Program-made: the position numbers and the translations under genes | Shown here: positions 1 through 7,707 of the stretch, piece after piece | Numbering within the stretch: position 1 is the stretch's first letter | How the letters are laid out: every line of letters begins with the position of its first letter | Notes under the pieces: model-generated | What the model was told of the DNA's origin: nothing | Seen by the model: only the letters and a program-made list of their open reading frames with translations | The model's database searches: none | Assembly (NCBI RefSeq): GCF_017571525.1 | Contig: NZ_JAGETY010000010.1 | Span: forward strand, 124,001-188,000 | Direction: 5' to 3' | Length of the DNA stretch: 64,000 bases | Source of the DNA: Hymenobacter sp. BT559 | GTDB lineage: Bacteria; Bacteroidota; Bacteroidia; Cytophagales; Hymenobacteraceae

Positions 1-8
1 TTTAAAGT

Positions 9-134
9 TTGTCTCTCTGTCCTTGCGAGCGCAACAAAGTGAAGCGCGGCAATTTTTCCTTCACGCTAGGGTTATCGCCCAAACGAAAAGGAAGGATTGC
101 CGCGCTTCACTGCGTTGTGCGCGCAAGACAAATG
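9..134. repeat. Dispersed palindromic repeat, long form
   Basis: Two arms of about 45-50 bases face each other around a short centre. The left arm contains TCCTTGCGAGCGCAAC and GTGAAGCGCGGCAAT; the right arm contains GGATTGCCGCGCTTCAC and GCGCGCAAGACAAATG. The centre reads roughly CGCTAGGGTT..GCCCAAACG. The same architecture, including the CGCTAGGGT centre, recurs at 39211-39324, and reduced forms lie at 13694, 29162 and 61973. It abuts the stop codon of the amidohydrolase gene, so it may end that transcript. Confidence 0.85.
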
Positions 135-135
135 A

Positions 136-1794
136 TTATTTTCTGCCAAACACCTGCTTGCCGCCAATCCACGTCTGCTGCACAGGGGCATTGCGCAGCT
201 GCTCTTTGGGGGCAGTGAGCAGGTCCGTTTTCAGCACCACGAAGTCGGCCAGCATGCCGGGTTTGATTTGGCCTTTGCGCTTCTCCTCGAAGGCGGCGTG
301 GGCGGCCCAGGTGGTCATGCCGCGTAGGGCCTGCTCGCGGGTGAGGGCGTTGTTCATCTGGAAGCCGCCGCTAGGGTAGTTTTTGGCATCTTGCCGGGCC
401 ACCGCCGCGTGGTAGCCATAGAGCGGGTTAATGTCCTCGACCGGGAAATCGGACCCTAGCGCCACCTGGCCGTATTGCTTCAGCAAATCCTGGTAGGCGT
501 AGGCCGTTTGCAGGCGCTGGGGGCCTAGCCGCTCGCCAGCCCAATACATATCCGAAGTGGCGTGGGTGGGCTGCACCGAGGGCACAATGTGGTACTGGCC
601 GAACTTTGGAATGTCTTGCTTGCTCACCACCTGCGCGTGCTCGATGCGCCAGCGCCGGTCGGGCTGGCCACCCAGCGCAGCCCCGTAGATGTCGAGCAGC
701 AGCCGGTTGCTGGAGTCGCCGATGGCGTGGGTGTTCATCTGAAATTTCGTAGCCGCCAGCTCCTTGGCCAGTGCCCGGTAGTAGTCGGGGTGTTGGAGCA
801 GGAAGCCCTTTTCGGCCGGCCGGTCGGTATAGGGGGCTAGCAGAGAGGCGCCCCGCGAGCCCAGCGCGCCATCGGCGTATACTTTGAAGGACGAGATAGT
901 CAGATTATCGCTGAAAAATGGCCCTTTCGGCAGGTAATAGGCCTTATTCTCGGGCGTGGGGTTGAGCATGGCGTAGAGGCGCAGGTGCAGCTTGCCGGCC
1001 TTTTGCAGGCCGTCCATGCGGTCGATATCCTCTTTGTTGAGGCCAGCGTCGGCGAGGCTGGTGAGGCCCACGGCCAGGCAGTTTTGCTGGCCTTGCAGCA
1101 GGGCGGCTTCGGCCTCGGGGGCGCTGGGCTCGGGAATTTTGCCGGCTACCAGTTTCACCGCATTATCCACGAGCAGGCCGGTGAGGCGGCCCTGCGCGTC
1201 GCGCCCAATCACGCCGCCGCTGATGGGCGTGCGCGCCGTGACGCCCGCCAAGTCGAGGGCTTTCTGGTTGACCAGCGCCGCGTGGCCATCAACGCGGATG
1301 ATGAGCACCGGCACGTTCGGAAACAGCACGTCGAGCGTGTCTTTTGTAGGGAAGCGCTGGCCGGGCCAGTCGTTCTGGTCCCAGCCGCGGCCGGTGAGCC
1401 AGGCCGCGCCGGGTTGCTGCTGCCGGTGCTGCGTGAGGCGGCTCACCGTTTCGGCCCACGAGCTAGCCCCCACCAGGTTGGCCGAGCGCAGCCCTAGCGC
1501 ATAGCGGTAGAAGTGGCAGTGCGCATCATAAAACCCAGGATAGATAAACTGCCCGCCTGCATCCACCGTCTGCGCCGCCTGGTAGCGCCCCTGCAAGTCG
1601 GCCGTACTGCCCACTGCCACAAAGCGCCCCTCGCGCACGGCAAAAGCCTGCGCCTTGCTGAAAGCCGAGTCCACAGTATACACGGTAGCATTGGTTACCA
1701 GCAAGTCAACTGCCTCACGCCGAGGGTGACAGCTTGCTACCCCTAGCAATAGTACAAGTGAAAGGGCACTCCCGAGTTTATAAAATAAGCGCAT
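136..1794 (-). CDS. Amidohydrolase family lipoprotein (YtcJ-like)
   Basis: A metal-dependent hydrolase of the amidohydrolase superfamily, closest in type to the YtcJ / N-substituted formamide deformylase group (about 540-560 aa, like this 552-aa protein). The N-terminus is a lipoprotein signal with lipobox LLGVASC (Cys22), so it should be anchored in an envelope membrane. Visible metal-site motifs are DAHCHFY early in the TIM barrel, NTHAIGD and RIEHAQ in the middle, and LGSDFPVED near the C-terminus; the last Asp is the usual catalytic one. The beta-sandwich metal-dependent fold flanks the barrel (LLVTNATVYTVD at the start, GMLADFVVL near the end). The natural substrate cannot be told from sequence. 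It lies alone, between a palindromic repeat and the amn terminator. Confidence 0.9.
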   Translation of the reverse strand: MRLFYKLGSALSLVLLLGVASCHPRREAVDLLVTNATVYTVDSAFSKAQAFAVREGRFVAVGSTADLQGRYQAAQTVDAGGQFIYPGFYDAHCHFYRYALGLRSANLVGASSWAETVSRLTQHRQQQPGAAWLTGRGWDQNDWPGQRFPTKDTLDVLFPNVPVLIIRVDGHAALVNQKALDLAGVTARTPISGGVIGRDAQGRLTGLLVDNAVKLVAGKIPEPSAPEAEAALLQGQQNCLAVGLTSLADAGLNKEDIDRMDGLQKAGKLHLRLYAMLNPTPENKAYYLPKGPFFSDNLTISSFKVYADGALGSRGASLLAPYTDRPAEKGFLLQHPDYYRALAKELAATKFQMNTHAIGDSSNRLLLDIYGAALGGQPDRRWRIEHAQVVSKQDIPKFGQYHIVPSVQPTHATSDMYWAGERLGPQRLQTAYAYQDLLKQYGQVALGSDFPVEDINPLYGYHAAVARQDAKNYPSGGFQMNNALTREQALRGMTTWAAHAAFEEKRKGQIKPGMLADFVVLKTDLLTAPKEQLRNAPVQQTWIGGKQVFGRK

Positions 1795-1844
1795 GGTACA
1801 AAACGGTATGCAAAGTTCCGGCTAGAATATAGCAGACAAAACTA

Positions 1845-1870
1845 AGCCCGTTCTCACCAGAGAACGGGCT
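1845..1870 (-). terminator. Rho-independent terminator of amn
   Basis: A perfect 11-bp stem (AGCCCGTTCTC / GAGAACGGGCT) with loop ACCA. On the minus strand it is followed by TTAGTTTTG, so it ends transcripts arriving from the AMP nucleosidase gene. Confidence 0.75.
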
Positions 1871-1983
1871 AGCTCAATCATCTAAAAATAAATCTCATCG
1901 TGTAGTCAGCCTGCTTTAGCGGGCGTATCTGCGTAATCCGTTAAAGCCGTTTGAAACGAAGTTCAGCGTAGCTAGTCTGCGGG

Positions 1984-2754
1984 CTATTCGAATTTCATGT
2001 GCTTCACCGACTCGCCTGAATTTTTCAATTCGAGCAGCGAATCGATACCAATCAGGAGGTGCTGCTTTACAAAATTGGTGGTCACTTTCGAGTCCGACTC
2101 GGCTGTTTTCACACCCTCGGGCGTCATGGGGTTATCGCTCACCAGCAGCAGGGCGCCGTGCGGAATATCATTCATGAAGCCGCACACGAAAATTGTGGCC
2201 GTTTCCATGTCCACGGCCAGGGCGCGCACGCGCTTGAGGTAGTCCTTAAACTCCTGGTCGTGCTCCCACACCCGGCGGTTGGTGGTGTACACGGTGCCGG
2301 TGTAGTAGTCGAGCTCGTGCTTCTTAATCATCGACGACACAGCGCGCTGCAAGCGGAACGAGGGCAGCGCCGGAATTTCCTTGGGCAGGTAGTCATCGGA
2401 GGTACCATCGCCGCGAATGGCCGCGATGGGCAGCACCAGGTCGCCGAGCTTGGTTTTCTTCAGGCCCCCGCACTTGCCCAGGAAAAGTGCCGCCTTGGGC
2501 TTGATGGCCGAGAGCAAATCCATGACCGTGGCCGCCATCGGCGAGCCCATCCCGAAGTTGATGATGGTGATGCCATTGGCCGTGGCCGACTGCATGGGCT
2601 TGTCGGTGCCGCGCACCTCGGCCCCAAACTGCTCGGCAAACATGTACACGTAGTTGCTGAAGTTAGTGAGCAGGATGTACTGCCCGAACTCGTTCAGGGC
2701 CACGCCCGTGTAGCGCGGCAGCCAGTTGTTGACAATGTCTTCTTTAGTCTTCAT
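1984..2754 (-). CDS. amn: AMP nucleosidase
   Basis: Cleaves AMP to adenine and ribose 5-phosphate, helping to balance the adenylate pool; cytoplasmic. The 256-aa protein is the short Bacteroidota form, essentially the nucleoside phosphorylase-like catalytic domain without the extra N-terminal domain of the roughly 480-aa enterobacterial enzyme. Phosphorylase-family features are INFGMGSPMAA and LFLGKCGGL (purine/phosphate site region), the AIRGDGTSDDYLPKE segment, and AVDMETATIFVCGF carrying the Met-Glu pair that holds the ribose. Monocistronic, with its own terminator at 1845. Confidence 0.93.
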   Translation of the reverse strand: MKTKEDIVNNWLPRYTGVALNEFGQYILLTNFSNYVYMFAEQFGAEVRGTDKPMQSATANGITIINFGMGSPMAATVMDLLSAIKPKAALFLGKCGGLKKTKLGDLVLPIAAIRGDGTSDDYLPKEIPALPSFRLQRAVSSMIKKHELDYYTGTVYTTNRRVWEHDQEFKDYLKRVRALAVDMETATIFVCGFMNDIPHGALLLVSDNPMTPEGVKTAESDSKVTTNFVKQHLLIGIDSLLELKNSGESVKHMKFE

Positions 2755-2893
2755 AAGGTGTTCGTTAATGGTTGAGTAGTAAGGAATTATGGCCAGCGGT
2801 GCAAGTAGGCTAAACTAAAAAAGCCGCCTACCCGGTAGGGTACGGCGGCGCGGCGGGTAAGAAACCCAGGCGAAATGCGACAGCCAAAACCCG

Positions 2894-2901
2894 TACCTTT
2901 G
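2894..2901 (+). promoter_or_regulatory. Bacteroidota -7 promoter box TACCTTTG
   Basis: Exact TAnnTTTG match whose last base is seven bases before the ATG at 2908. Using the RNase P gene as ruler (RNA starts about six bases after the box), transcription would begin at 2907-2908, giving a leaderless mRNA. This argues against the upstream in-frame ATG at 2875. Confidence 0.65.
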
Positions 2902-2907
2902 GAGGTG

Positions 2908-3378
2908 ATGCAAGTGCTCGACCTGCCGCCTTTCGACCACAAAATTAGGCAAAATTTAGCAAACATCCCGGAAATCTGGGACGAGCTGCGCCGCAAGTAC
3001 GTGGTGCTGACCCCCGAAGAGTGGGTGCGGCAGCACGTGGCGCACTACCTCATGCGCCACCTGGGCTACCCGCGCGGCCTGCTGAGCCTGGAGCGCGGCC
3101 ACCGCTACAACCAGCGCCAGAAGCGCACCGACCTTGTGGCGCTAGGCCCCGCCGGCCGCCCCTTGCTGCTGGTAGAGTGCAAGCGCCCCACGGTAGCCAT
3201 TACGCCGGCCGTGGCCCAGCAGGCCGCCACCTACAACCAAACCATGCGGGCGCCGCTGCTGCTGCTCAGCAATGGCCTGGTACACTACTGCTGGCGCGTC
3301 GATTTTGAGCATGGTGTAAACGAGCGCCTGGCCGATATTCCGACCTATGCCGAGGCCAGCCAGCTGGCGGCTGGCTAG
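2908..3378 (+). CDS. HsdR N-terminal-type nuclease-fold protein, stand-alone
   Basis: A 156-aa protein corresponding to the N-terminal domain of type I restriction subunit R (HSDR_N_2 family), here without helicase, HsdM or HsdS. The PD-(D/E)XK-type core is visible as RTDLVAL followed by LLLVECKRP, giving Asp, Glu and Lys in the expected order; LTPEEWVRQH near residue 35 is typical of the family. Stand-alone copies are common in Bacteroidota genomes and their role is unsettled. I chose the ATG at 2908 (MQVLDLPPF...) because relatives begin that way and a -7 promoter box lies inside the longer reading frame. It ends eight bases before the convergent DUF4833 gene. Confidence 0.85.
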   Translation: MQVLDLPPFDHKIRQNLANIPEIWDELRRKYVVLTPEEWVRQHVAHYLMRHLGYPRGLLSLERGHRYNQRQKRTDLVALGPAGRPLLLVECKRPTVAITPAVAQQAATYNQTMRAPLLLLSNGLVHYCWRVDFEHGVNERLADIPTYAEASQLAAG

Positions 3379-3386
3379 CCCCGCTG

Positions 3387-3953
3387 CTACACGCTCAGGC
3401 GCGTAACCACCGGCGCGTGGGTCGTGGCATCCCAGCCCTTAAGCTCGATGTAGCGCACGTTGGGCACCCAAAATGTGCCACCCTCGATGCGCAGATACAC
3501 GCGGGTGAGTGCAATATACCGGCTGTTAACCACCGCGAACACGTGAAAGGCCCGGTCGAGGCCCGAGCGCATGAGGTAAAACGGCACCTTGTTATAGGCC
3601 GCAAACTTGAGCACGAACTTCTCAGGGCCTACCTTGTCGGCGCTCAGGCCGTAGGCGAACTTGCGCTGAATAAAATTCAGCTCCTTGCGCTGGCCCTGCT
3701 CATCATAGCGCAGCCAGAACACGTTTATTGGCTCATCGTCATCGACTTTACCGGCGTTGTTCACGTTGAGCTGGTAAATAACCGTATTCGTATTCGGGTC
3801 GCGCTGGAGGTAGAACAGCTGATTGGGCACCCCGGCCGGCACCGGAAAGCTGAGCATCGGCGGGCTGGCCTGCACCGGAGCCTTGGGCAGCGGTGGCGGG
3901 CCTGGCACACCCAAGGCCAACAGCAGGGTAAGCAAATAGGAAAAAACAGACAT
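3387..3953 (-). CDS. DUF4833 domain protein, exported
   Basis: A 188-aa protein with an N-terminal hydrophobic signal (FSYLLTLLLALGVPG) and a single globular domain beginning FPVPAGVPNQLFYLQRDPNT, which I recognise as DUF4833, a Bacteroidota family. Other conserved-looking pieces are INVFWLRYDEQG and the C-terminal VRYIELKGWD. It probably acts in the periplasm. Biochemical role unknown. It is convergent with the HsdR-N gene and shares no operon. Confidence 0.8.
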   Translation of the reverse strand: MSVFSYLLTLLLALGVPGPPPLPKAPVQASPPMLSFPVPAGVPNQLFYLQRDPNTNTVIYQLNVNNAGKVDDDEPINVFWLRYDEQGQRKELNFIQRKFAYGLSADKVGPEKFVLKFAAYNKVPFYLMRSGLDRAFHVFAVVNSRYIALTRVYLRIEGGTFWVPNVRYIELKGWDATTHAPVVTRLSV

Positions 3954-4361
3954 CGGTACTAAGAAAAATTAGCCAGCGCGCAGCCTCCACACTGGAGCTG
4001 GTGGGTGAACGAGGGCGCAGAAATGCAGCCATCGAGTGGGGCAGCGGATTTTGGCCAGCGCCACCCTAAGCGCTATCCTGCTCTTTAACTCAGCTAACCG
4101 GATAGGGTTGGAGATTGACCCCCGGATAGGCCTTTTATTGCGCACGCTCGATGGGCCCGATGTGCAGCAGCTATTGGCCGGAAGGGCTGCTGGCCGGGTT
4201 TGCGGCGCAAAGTGCCCTAGCAAGTCTCCAGCCCATCAGCCCGGGGCAGCCAGGTTCCCAGTTGCTACGCATTGGCTAGGGCGCGGTCGAGGTGTGTAGC
4301 TGCCACCTACGTGCACAGGCTTGCCCGTGGCGTGGCTGCTGTGGGCCGGCCACGCGCAGGC
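3954..4361. other. Intergenic stretch without a supported gene
   Basis: About 400 bases of mixed composition. An 87-codon frame on plus (4036-4299) and an 84-codon frame on minus (3969-4223) overlap each other, match nothing I recognise and lack promoter boxes. No hairpin terminator stands out. It could be upstream sequence of the DUF4833 gene plus decayed sequence. Confidence 0.5.
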
Positions 4362-4736
4362 CTAGGCACCGAGCTTGTAGATGCGCTCGAGTGGGCGCCA
4401 CTTTTCGGCGGCCGTGGCGCTGTCGCTGGTTTGCTGGTAGGTAGCCATCAGGGCTTCCCACTCGGCCTGGCGGGGCTTGGTGGCCAGCACTTGCATGGCC
4501 TGGTCGTGGTCGAAGTCGGGCACCGTGTCCATAATCATGAACGCCTGATTGCCATACAAGTATATCTCCATGTCTAGAATGCCGACTTCGCGCATGCCTT
4601 GTGCTATCTCGGGCCAGGCAGCGCCGGGAGCGTGCCGCTGGCGGTAGGTGGCTAGCAGCGCAGCGTCGGCCTGCAGGCTCAAGGTTTTGCAGTAGCGCTT
4701 GAAGGGGGTGGGGCGGGCATCCTCAGAATAGGCCAT
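4362..4736 (-). CDS. L-rhamnose mutarotase family protein
   Basis: A 124-aa protein of the RhaM / L-fucose mutarotase-like family (former DUF718), dimeric alpha-beta barrel enzymes interconverting the alpha and beta anomers of deoxy sugars. Diagnostic features are the repeated aromatic and acidic pattern in the middle (MREVGILDMEIYLYGNQAFMIMDT) and KWRPLERIYKL at the C-terminus. RhaM itself is about 104 aa; this form has a longer N-terminus, like the Bacteroidota relatives often called L-fucose mutarotase. No rhamnose or fucose genes lie next to it, so the sugar remains open. Confidence 0.8.
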   Translation of the reverse strand: MAYSEDARPTPFKRYCKTLSLQADAALLATYRQRHAPGAAWPEIAQGMREVGILDMEIYLYGNQAFMIMDTVPDFDHDQAMQVLATKPRQAEWEALMATYQQTSDSATAAEKWRPLERIYKLGA

Positions 4737-4870
4737 GGCGAAATGAAATAAGCAAAGCGGTAAGTAACAACAAATAGTGGGCAGAACCGCGAATTTTCCC
4801 AGGTTGCAAGCAGATACGTTGGCTAAGCCAGTGTATTCCGGTCAAGGTGGCTCGGTAAGCTGCACAAAAA

Positions 4871-4898
4871 AGCCCGCTGGATGTGTATCCAACGGGCT
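4871..4898 (-). terminator. Terminator downstream of ald
   Basis: Stem AGCCCGCTGGAT / ATCCAACGGGCT with one mismatch and loop GTGT. On the minus strand it runs into TTTTTTGTG, a good U-tract. Confidence 0.75.
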
Positions 4899-4907
4899 TT
4901 CACGGTG

Positions 4908-4933
4908 GCGCGGACTACAAAGTCCGCGCTACT
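4908..4933. repeat. GTAGCGCGGACT palindrome
   Basis: GCGCGGACT / AGTCCGCGC around ACAA, followed by TACT. It belongs to the same style of small palindrome as those at 24696 and 47948 and the arms at 35449 and 35667. All sit within a few bases of a gene's stop codon; here the ald stop is three bases away. Confidence 0.65.
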
Positions 4934-4936
4934 GCT

Positions 4937-6064
4937 TTATACGGCGGCGCCTTCCAGCACCGATTCTACGTCTACGAGGGGCAGGTTCCAGGCTTCGGCT
5001 ACGCCTTTGTAGACAACCTCGCCGTGCACCACGTTGAGGCCGAGGCGCAGGGCCTCGTCGCGGCGGCAGGCTTCCTGCCAGCCCAGGTTAGCCAGCTTCA
5101 CGGCGTAGGGCAGGGTGGCATTAGTGAGGGCCAGCGTGCTGGTATAGGGCACGGCGCCGGGCATGTTGGCCACGCAGTAGTGCACTACGTCGTCGATGAT
5201 GAAGGTCGGGTTTTCGTGGGTAGTCGGCTTGCAGGTTTCGATGCAGCCGCCCTGGTCCACGGCCACGTCCACGAGCACCGTGCCGGGGCGCATGGTCTTG
5301 AGCATGTCGCGGGTGATGAGGTGCGGGGCCTTAGCACCCGGAATCAGCACGGCGCCCACCACGAGGTCGGCAGTTTTGATGGCCTCGCGAATGTTGTACT
5401 CGTTCGAGTACTGTGTCACCACATTCTTCGGCATGAAGTCGTCGAGCTCGCGCAGGCGGTTCAGGTTGATATCCATGATGGTTACCTGCGCGCCGAGGCC
5501 GGCAGCCACCTTAGCGGCCTGCGTGCCCACGATGCCGGCACCCAGCACCAGCACGTGCGCGGGCTTCACACCGGGCACGCCCCCTAGCAGAATGCCGCGG
5601 CCTTTCAGCGGCTTCTCCAGGTACTTGGCGCCTTCCTGCGGGGCCATGCGGCCGGCCACCTCGCTCATCGGAATGAGCAGCGGCAGCGCGCGCGAGGGCA
5701 GCTCCACTGTCTCATACGCGAGGCAGATGGCCTTGCGCTCAATCATGGCGTGGGTCAGCTCTTCGCCGCTGGCGAAGTGGAAGTAGGTAAACAGCAGCTG
5801 GTTTTCCTTGATGAGCGGGTACTCTTCGGCAATTGGCTCCTTTACCTTGATAATCATCTCGGCCTGGCCGTATACCTCAGCAATGGTAGGCAGCATTTTA
5901 GCGCCCGCCTGCTCGTACTCAGCATCCGTAAAGCCCGAGCCTTCGCCGGCGCTCGCCTGCACCAGCAGCGAGTGGCCGTGTTTGCGCAGCTCAGCTACGC
6001 CGGCCGGGGTCAGGCCAACGCGATTTTCATTATTCTTAATTTCCTTCGGAACACCGATAATCAT
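4937..6064 (-). CDS. ald: Alanine dehydrogenase
   Basis: Reversible NAD-dependent oxidative deamination of L-alanine to pyruvate and ammonia; cytoplasmic hexamer in known members. The 375-aa length is normal. It opens MIIGVPKEIKNNENRVG, the family signature. The substrate-site Lys lies in MIIKVKEP near residue 75 and His in LFTYFHFASGEEL near 97. The Rossmann segment is VLVLGAGIVGTQAAKVAAG near residue 170. DVAVDQGGCIET carries the catalytic Asp, and VANMPGAVPYTST is conserved. A near-consensus -7 box (TATCTTTA, minus strand, 6105-6112) lies about 40 bases upstream. Monocistronic. Confidence 0.96.
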   Translation of the reverse strand: MIIGVPKEIKNNENRVGLTPAGVAELRKHGHSLLVQASAGEGSGFTDAEYEQAGAKMLPTIAEVYGQAEMIIKVKEPIAEEYPLIKENQLLFTYFHFASGEELTHAMIERKAICLAYETVELPSRALPLLIPMSEVAGRMAPQEGAKYLEKPLKGRGILLGGVPGVKPAHVLVLGAGIVGTQAAKVAAGLGAQVTIMDINLNRLRELDDFMPKNVVTQYSNEYNIREAIKTADLVVGAVLIPGAKAPHLITRDMLKTMRPGTVLVDVAVDQGGCIETCKPTTHENPTFIIDDVVHYCVANMPGAVPYTSTLALTNATLPYAVKLANLGWQEACRRDEALRLGLNVVHGEVVYKGVAEAWNLPLVDVESVLEGAAV

Positions 6065-6140
6065 GGGGCAGGGGAGGGGAAGTGGGTAGGGAGAAAACGT
6101 GCCGTAAAGATACAGGTGCGGCTACGCTGCCAGCCGGATT

Positions 6141-6656
6141 TTAGTTCGCCAGGCGCAGCAGACCCTGCACATCGAGCGGGTGGGTATACATGGTCAGCTT
6201 GCCATCGGGCGTGGTGGGCCACTCTTCGCGCGGGCGGTCCCAGTATAGCTCCAGGCCGTTGCCATCGGGGTCGTCGAGGTAAATGGCCTCGCTCACGCCG
6301 TGGTCGGAGGCCCCGCGCAGCGGGTAGCCGGCTTGCAGCAGCCGCTTCACCACGGCCGCTAGCCCCGCCCGGTCTTTATACAGGATGGCGGCGTGGTAAA
6401 GGCCGGCTACGCCCTCGCGCACGGCCGGCTTGCCGCCCTGGCTGTGCCAGGTATTGAGCCCGATGTGGTGGTGATAGCCGTCGGCCGATAGAAACGCCGC
6501 CGACCCCATATTCAGCATTACCTCAAAGCCTAGCAGGTCGCGGTAAAACGCCAGCGCCCGCTGCATGTCGGTGACTTGCAGGTGAATGTGGCCGATGCTG
6601 GTGCCGGCGGGCACCGTGTAAGGAGCAGCGCTAGGGGCAGAAGTTGTAGGATTCAT
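6141..6656 (-). CDS. VOC (glyoxalase/dioxygenase fold) family protein
   Basis: A 171-aa vicinal-oxygen-chelate protein. It has two beta-alpha-beta-beta-beta modules: the first begins SIGHIHLQVTDMQRALAFYRDLLGFEV with a metal-ligand His, the second carries LYHAAILYKDRAGLAAVVKRLL. The C-terminal GNGLELYWDRPREEW supplies the last Glu ligand and is typical of the CatE / 2,3-dihydroxybiphenyl dioxygenase-like group. At 171 aa it is roughly half of a full extradiol dioxygenase such as CatE, so a different reaction is likely. It lies between ald and the DUF1573 gene, same strand, about 75 bases upstream of ald with a separate promoter for ald in between. Confidence 0.85.
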   Translation of the reverse strand: MNPTTSAPSAAPYTVPAGTSIGHIHLQVTDMQRALAFYRDLLGFEVMLNMGSAAFLSADGYHHHIGLNTWHSQGGKPAVREGVAGLYHAAILYKDRAGLAAVVKRLLQAGYPLRGASDHGVSEAIYLDDPDGNGLELYWDRPREEWPTTPDGKLTMYTHPLDVQGLLRLAN

Positions 6657-6722
6657 GACAGGGAGAAGTAACGGTTATACGTGGAATAATGTACCTACAT
6701 TAATCAACAATAAAGCCAGAAA

Positions 6723-6749
6723 AAAGCCCTGCCGGTTTGGCAGAGCTTT
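6723..6749 (-). terminator. Terminator of the DUF1573 gene
   Basis: Stem AAAGC-C-CTGCC / GGCAG-A-GCTTT with a five-base loop. On the minus strand the stem continues into TTTTTCTGG. Confidence 0.7.
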
Positions 6750-6771
6750 ACGTTGATTTCGAATAGCTAGC

Positions 6772-7542
6772 CTACTTAAACGGCACCGACGAACTACTTT
6801 CCTTAACCAGGCTGGTGGGTGCCAGGTCTTTCACTACATTGGCTTTGAGCGTCAGCTTGGTATCGCCGTGCATGTCATTCGAGTCGAGCGTGACTACTTC
6901 GGTAGCTGGCCCAACGGCGCGCTGCGCGTATACCAGCTCAATCACGGCGCTCTGGCCGGGCTTGATGGGTGCCGGCGCCGAGCGGTAGCCCACGCAGTAG
7001 CACGGCGACGAAACAGTAGTCAGCACCAGGTCCTTAGGCCCGGTGTTGCGCACGCCAATGCGCGCCACCGACTGCTGGCCCGCCTCCACACGGCCAAAGT
7101 CGTAGCCCGGCCGCTCGAGCACCAGCCGCGGCGAGGCGGCAAGTTGCGCCGGCGTAAGCGTAGCCCGCAGCTCTTCTTTGGTCAGCACGCTGCCCTTGAG
7201 GCTGAGTACTTTGCTGGGCTCTGAGGCATTGCTCATTACGGTCACCGTCTTGGCAAACACGCCGGGGCGGCCGGCACTATTATACACGGCCTTGATAATG
7301 CCCGACTTGCCGGGCATTACCGGCGCCTTGGTCCACTCGGGGGTGGTGCAGCCGCAGCTAGCCTGTGCATTGGCAATGACGATAGGCTGATTACCGGTGT
7401 TTTTGAAGCGAAACTCATAAGTGGCCATCGTGCCCTCGGGCACCTTGCCAAAGTCGTGGTCGGTGCTCTCGAAGGTGAGCACGCCCTGGGCGCGAGCGGC
7501 CAGGGCCAGCACGCACAAAACAAGCGTAGAAAAGAGGCGCAT
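6772..7542 (-). CDS. DUF1573 domain protein, two modules, exported
   Basis: A 256-aa protein with a signal peptide (LVLCVLALAARAQG, cleavage near residue 19) and two immunoglobulin-like DUF1573 modules. The first (about 22-115) has the classic FESTDHDFGKVPEGTM start and the SCGCTTPEW cysteine motif. The second (about 143-245) has PGYDFGRVEAGQQ and a degenerate cysteine patch, SPCYCVGYR. DUF1573 proteins are extremely common exported proteins in Bacteroidota, with no fixed biochemical role. Single gene, divergent from the E1 gene. Confidence 0.9.
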   Translation of the reverse strand: MRLFSTLVLCVLALAARAQGVLTFESTDHDFGKVPEGTMATYEFRFKNTGNQPIVIANAQASCGCTTPEWTKAPVMPGKSGIIKAVYNSAGRPGVFAKTVTVMSNASEPSKVLSLKGSVLTKEELRATLTPAQLAASPRLVLERPGYDFGRVEAGQQSVARIGVRNTGPKDLVLTTVSSPCYCVGYRSAPAPIKPGQSAVIELVYAQRAVGPATEVVTLDSNDMHGDTKLTLKANVVKDLAPTSLVKESSSSVPFK

Positions 7543-7653
7543 AAGGAGAAGAATGCCAGGCGTAAGCCAGGCGAATGTGCTAGACTAACAATTACTTAAC
7601 CCTGGCTACCCGGGGCCATAGGCAAATATACGGCCGGCCCCCGGGCTATTTCG

Positions 7654-7661
7654 TAAATTTG
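7654..7661 (+). promoter_or_regulatory. -7 promoter box TAAATTTG of the E1 gene
   Basis: Exact TAnnTTTG match; predicted start of transcription near 7667, leaving a leader of about 40 bases before the ATG at 7708. Confidence 0.6.
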
Positions 7662-7707
7662 CAGCCCCGCACTTCCCCTTCCCACCCCCATTCCATTCGT
7701 TATTCTT

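Noticed and set aside
2908-3378. A type I restriction-modification system
   Set aside because: Only the HsdR N-terminal fold is present; there is no helicase, HsdM or HsdS nearby.
4036-4299. 87-codon plus frame in the gap before the mutarotase-like gene
   Set aside because: No family, signal or promoter box; overlaps an equally plausible antisense frame.
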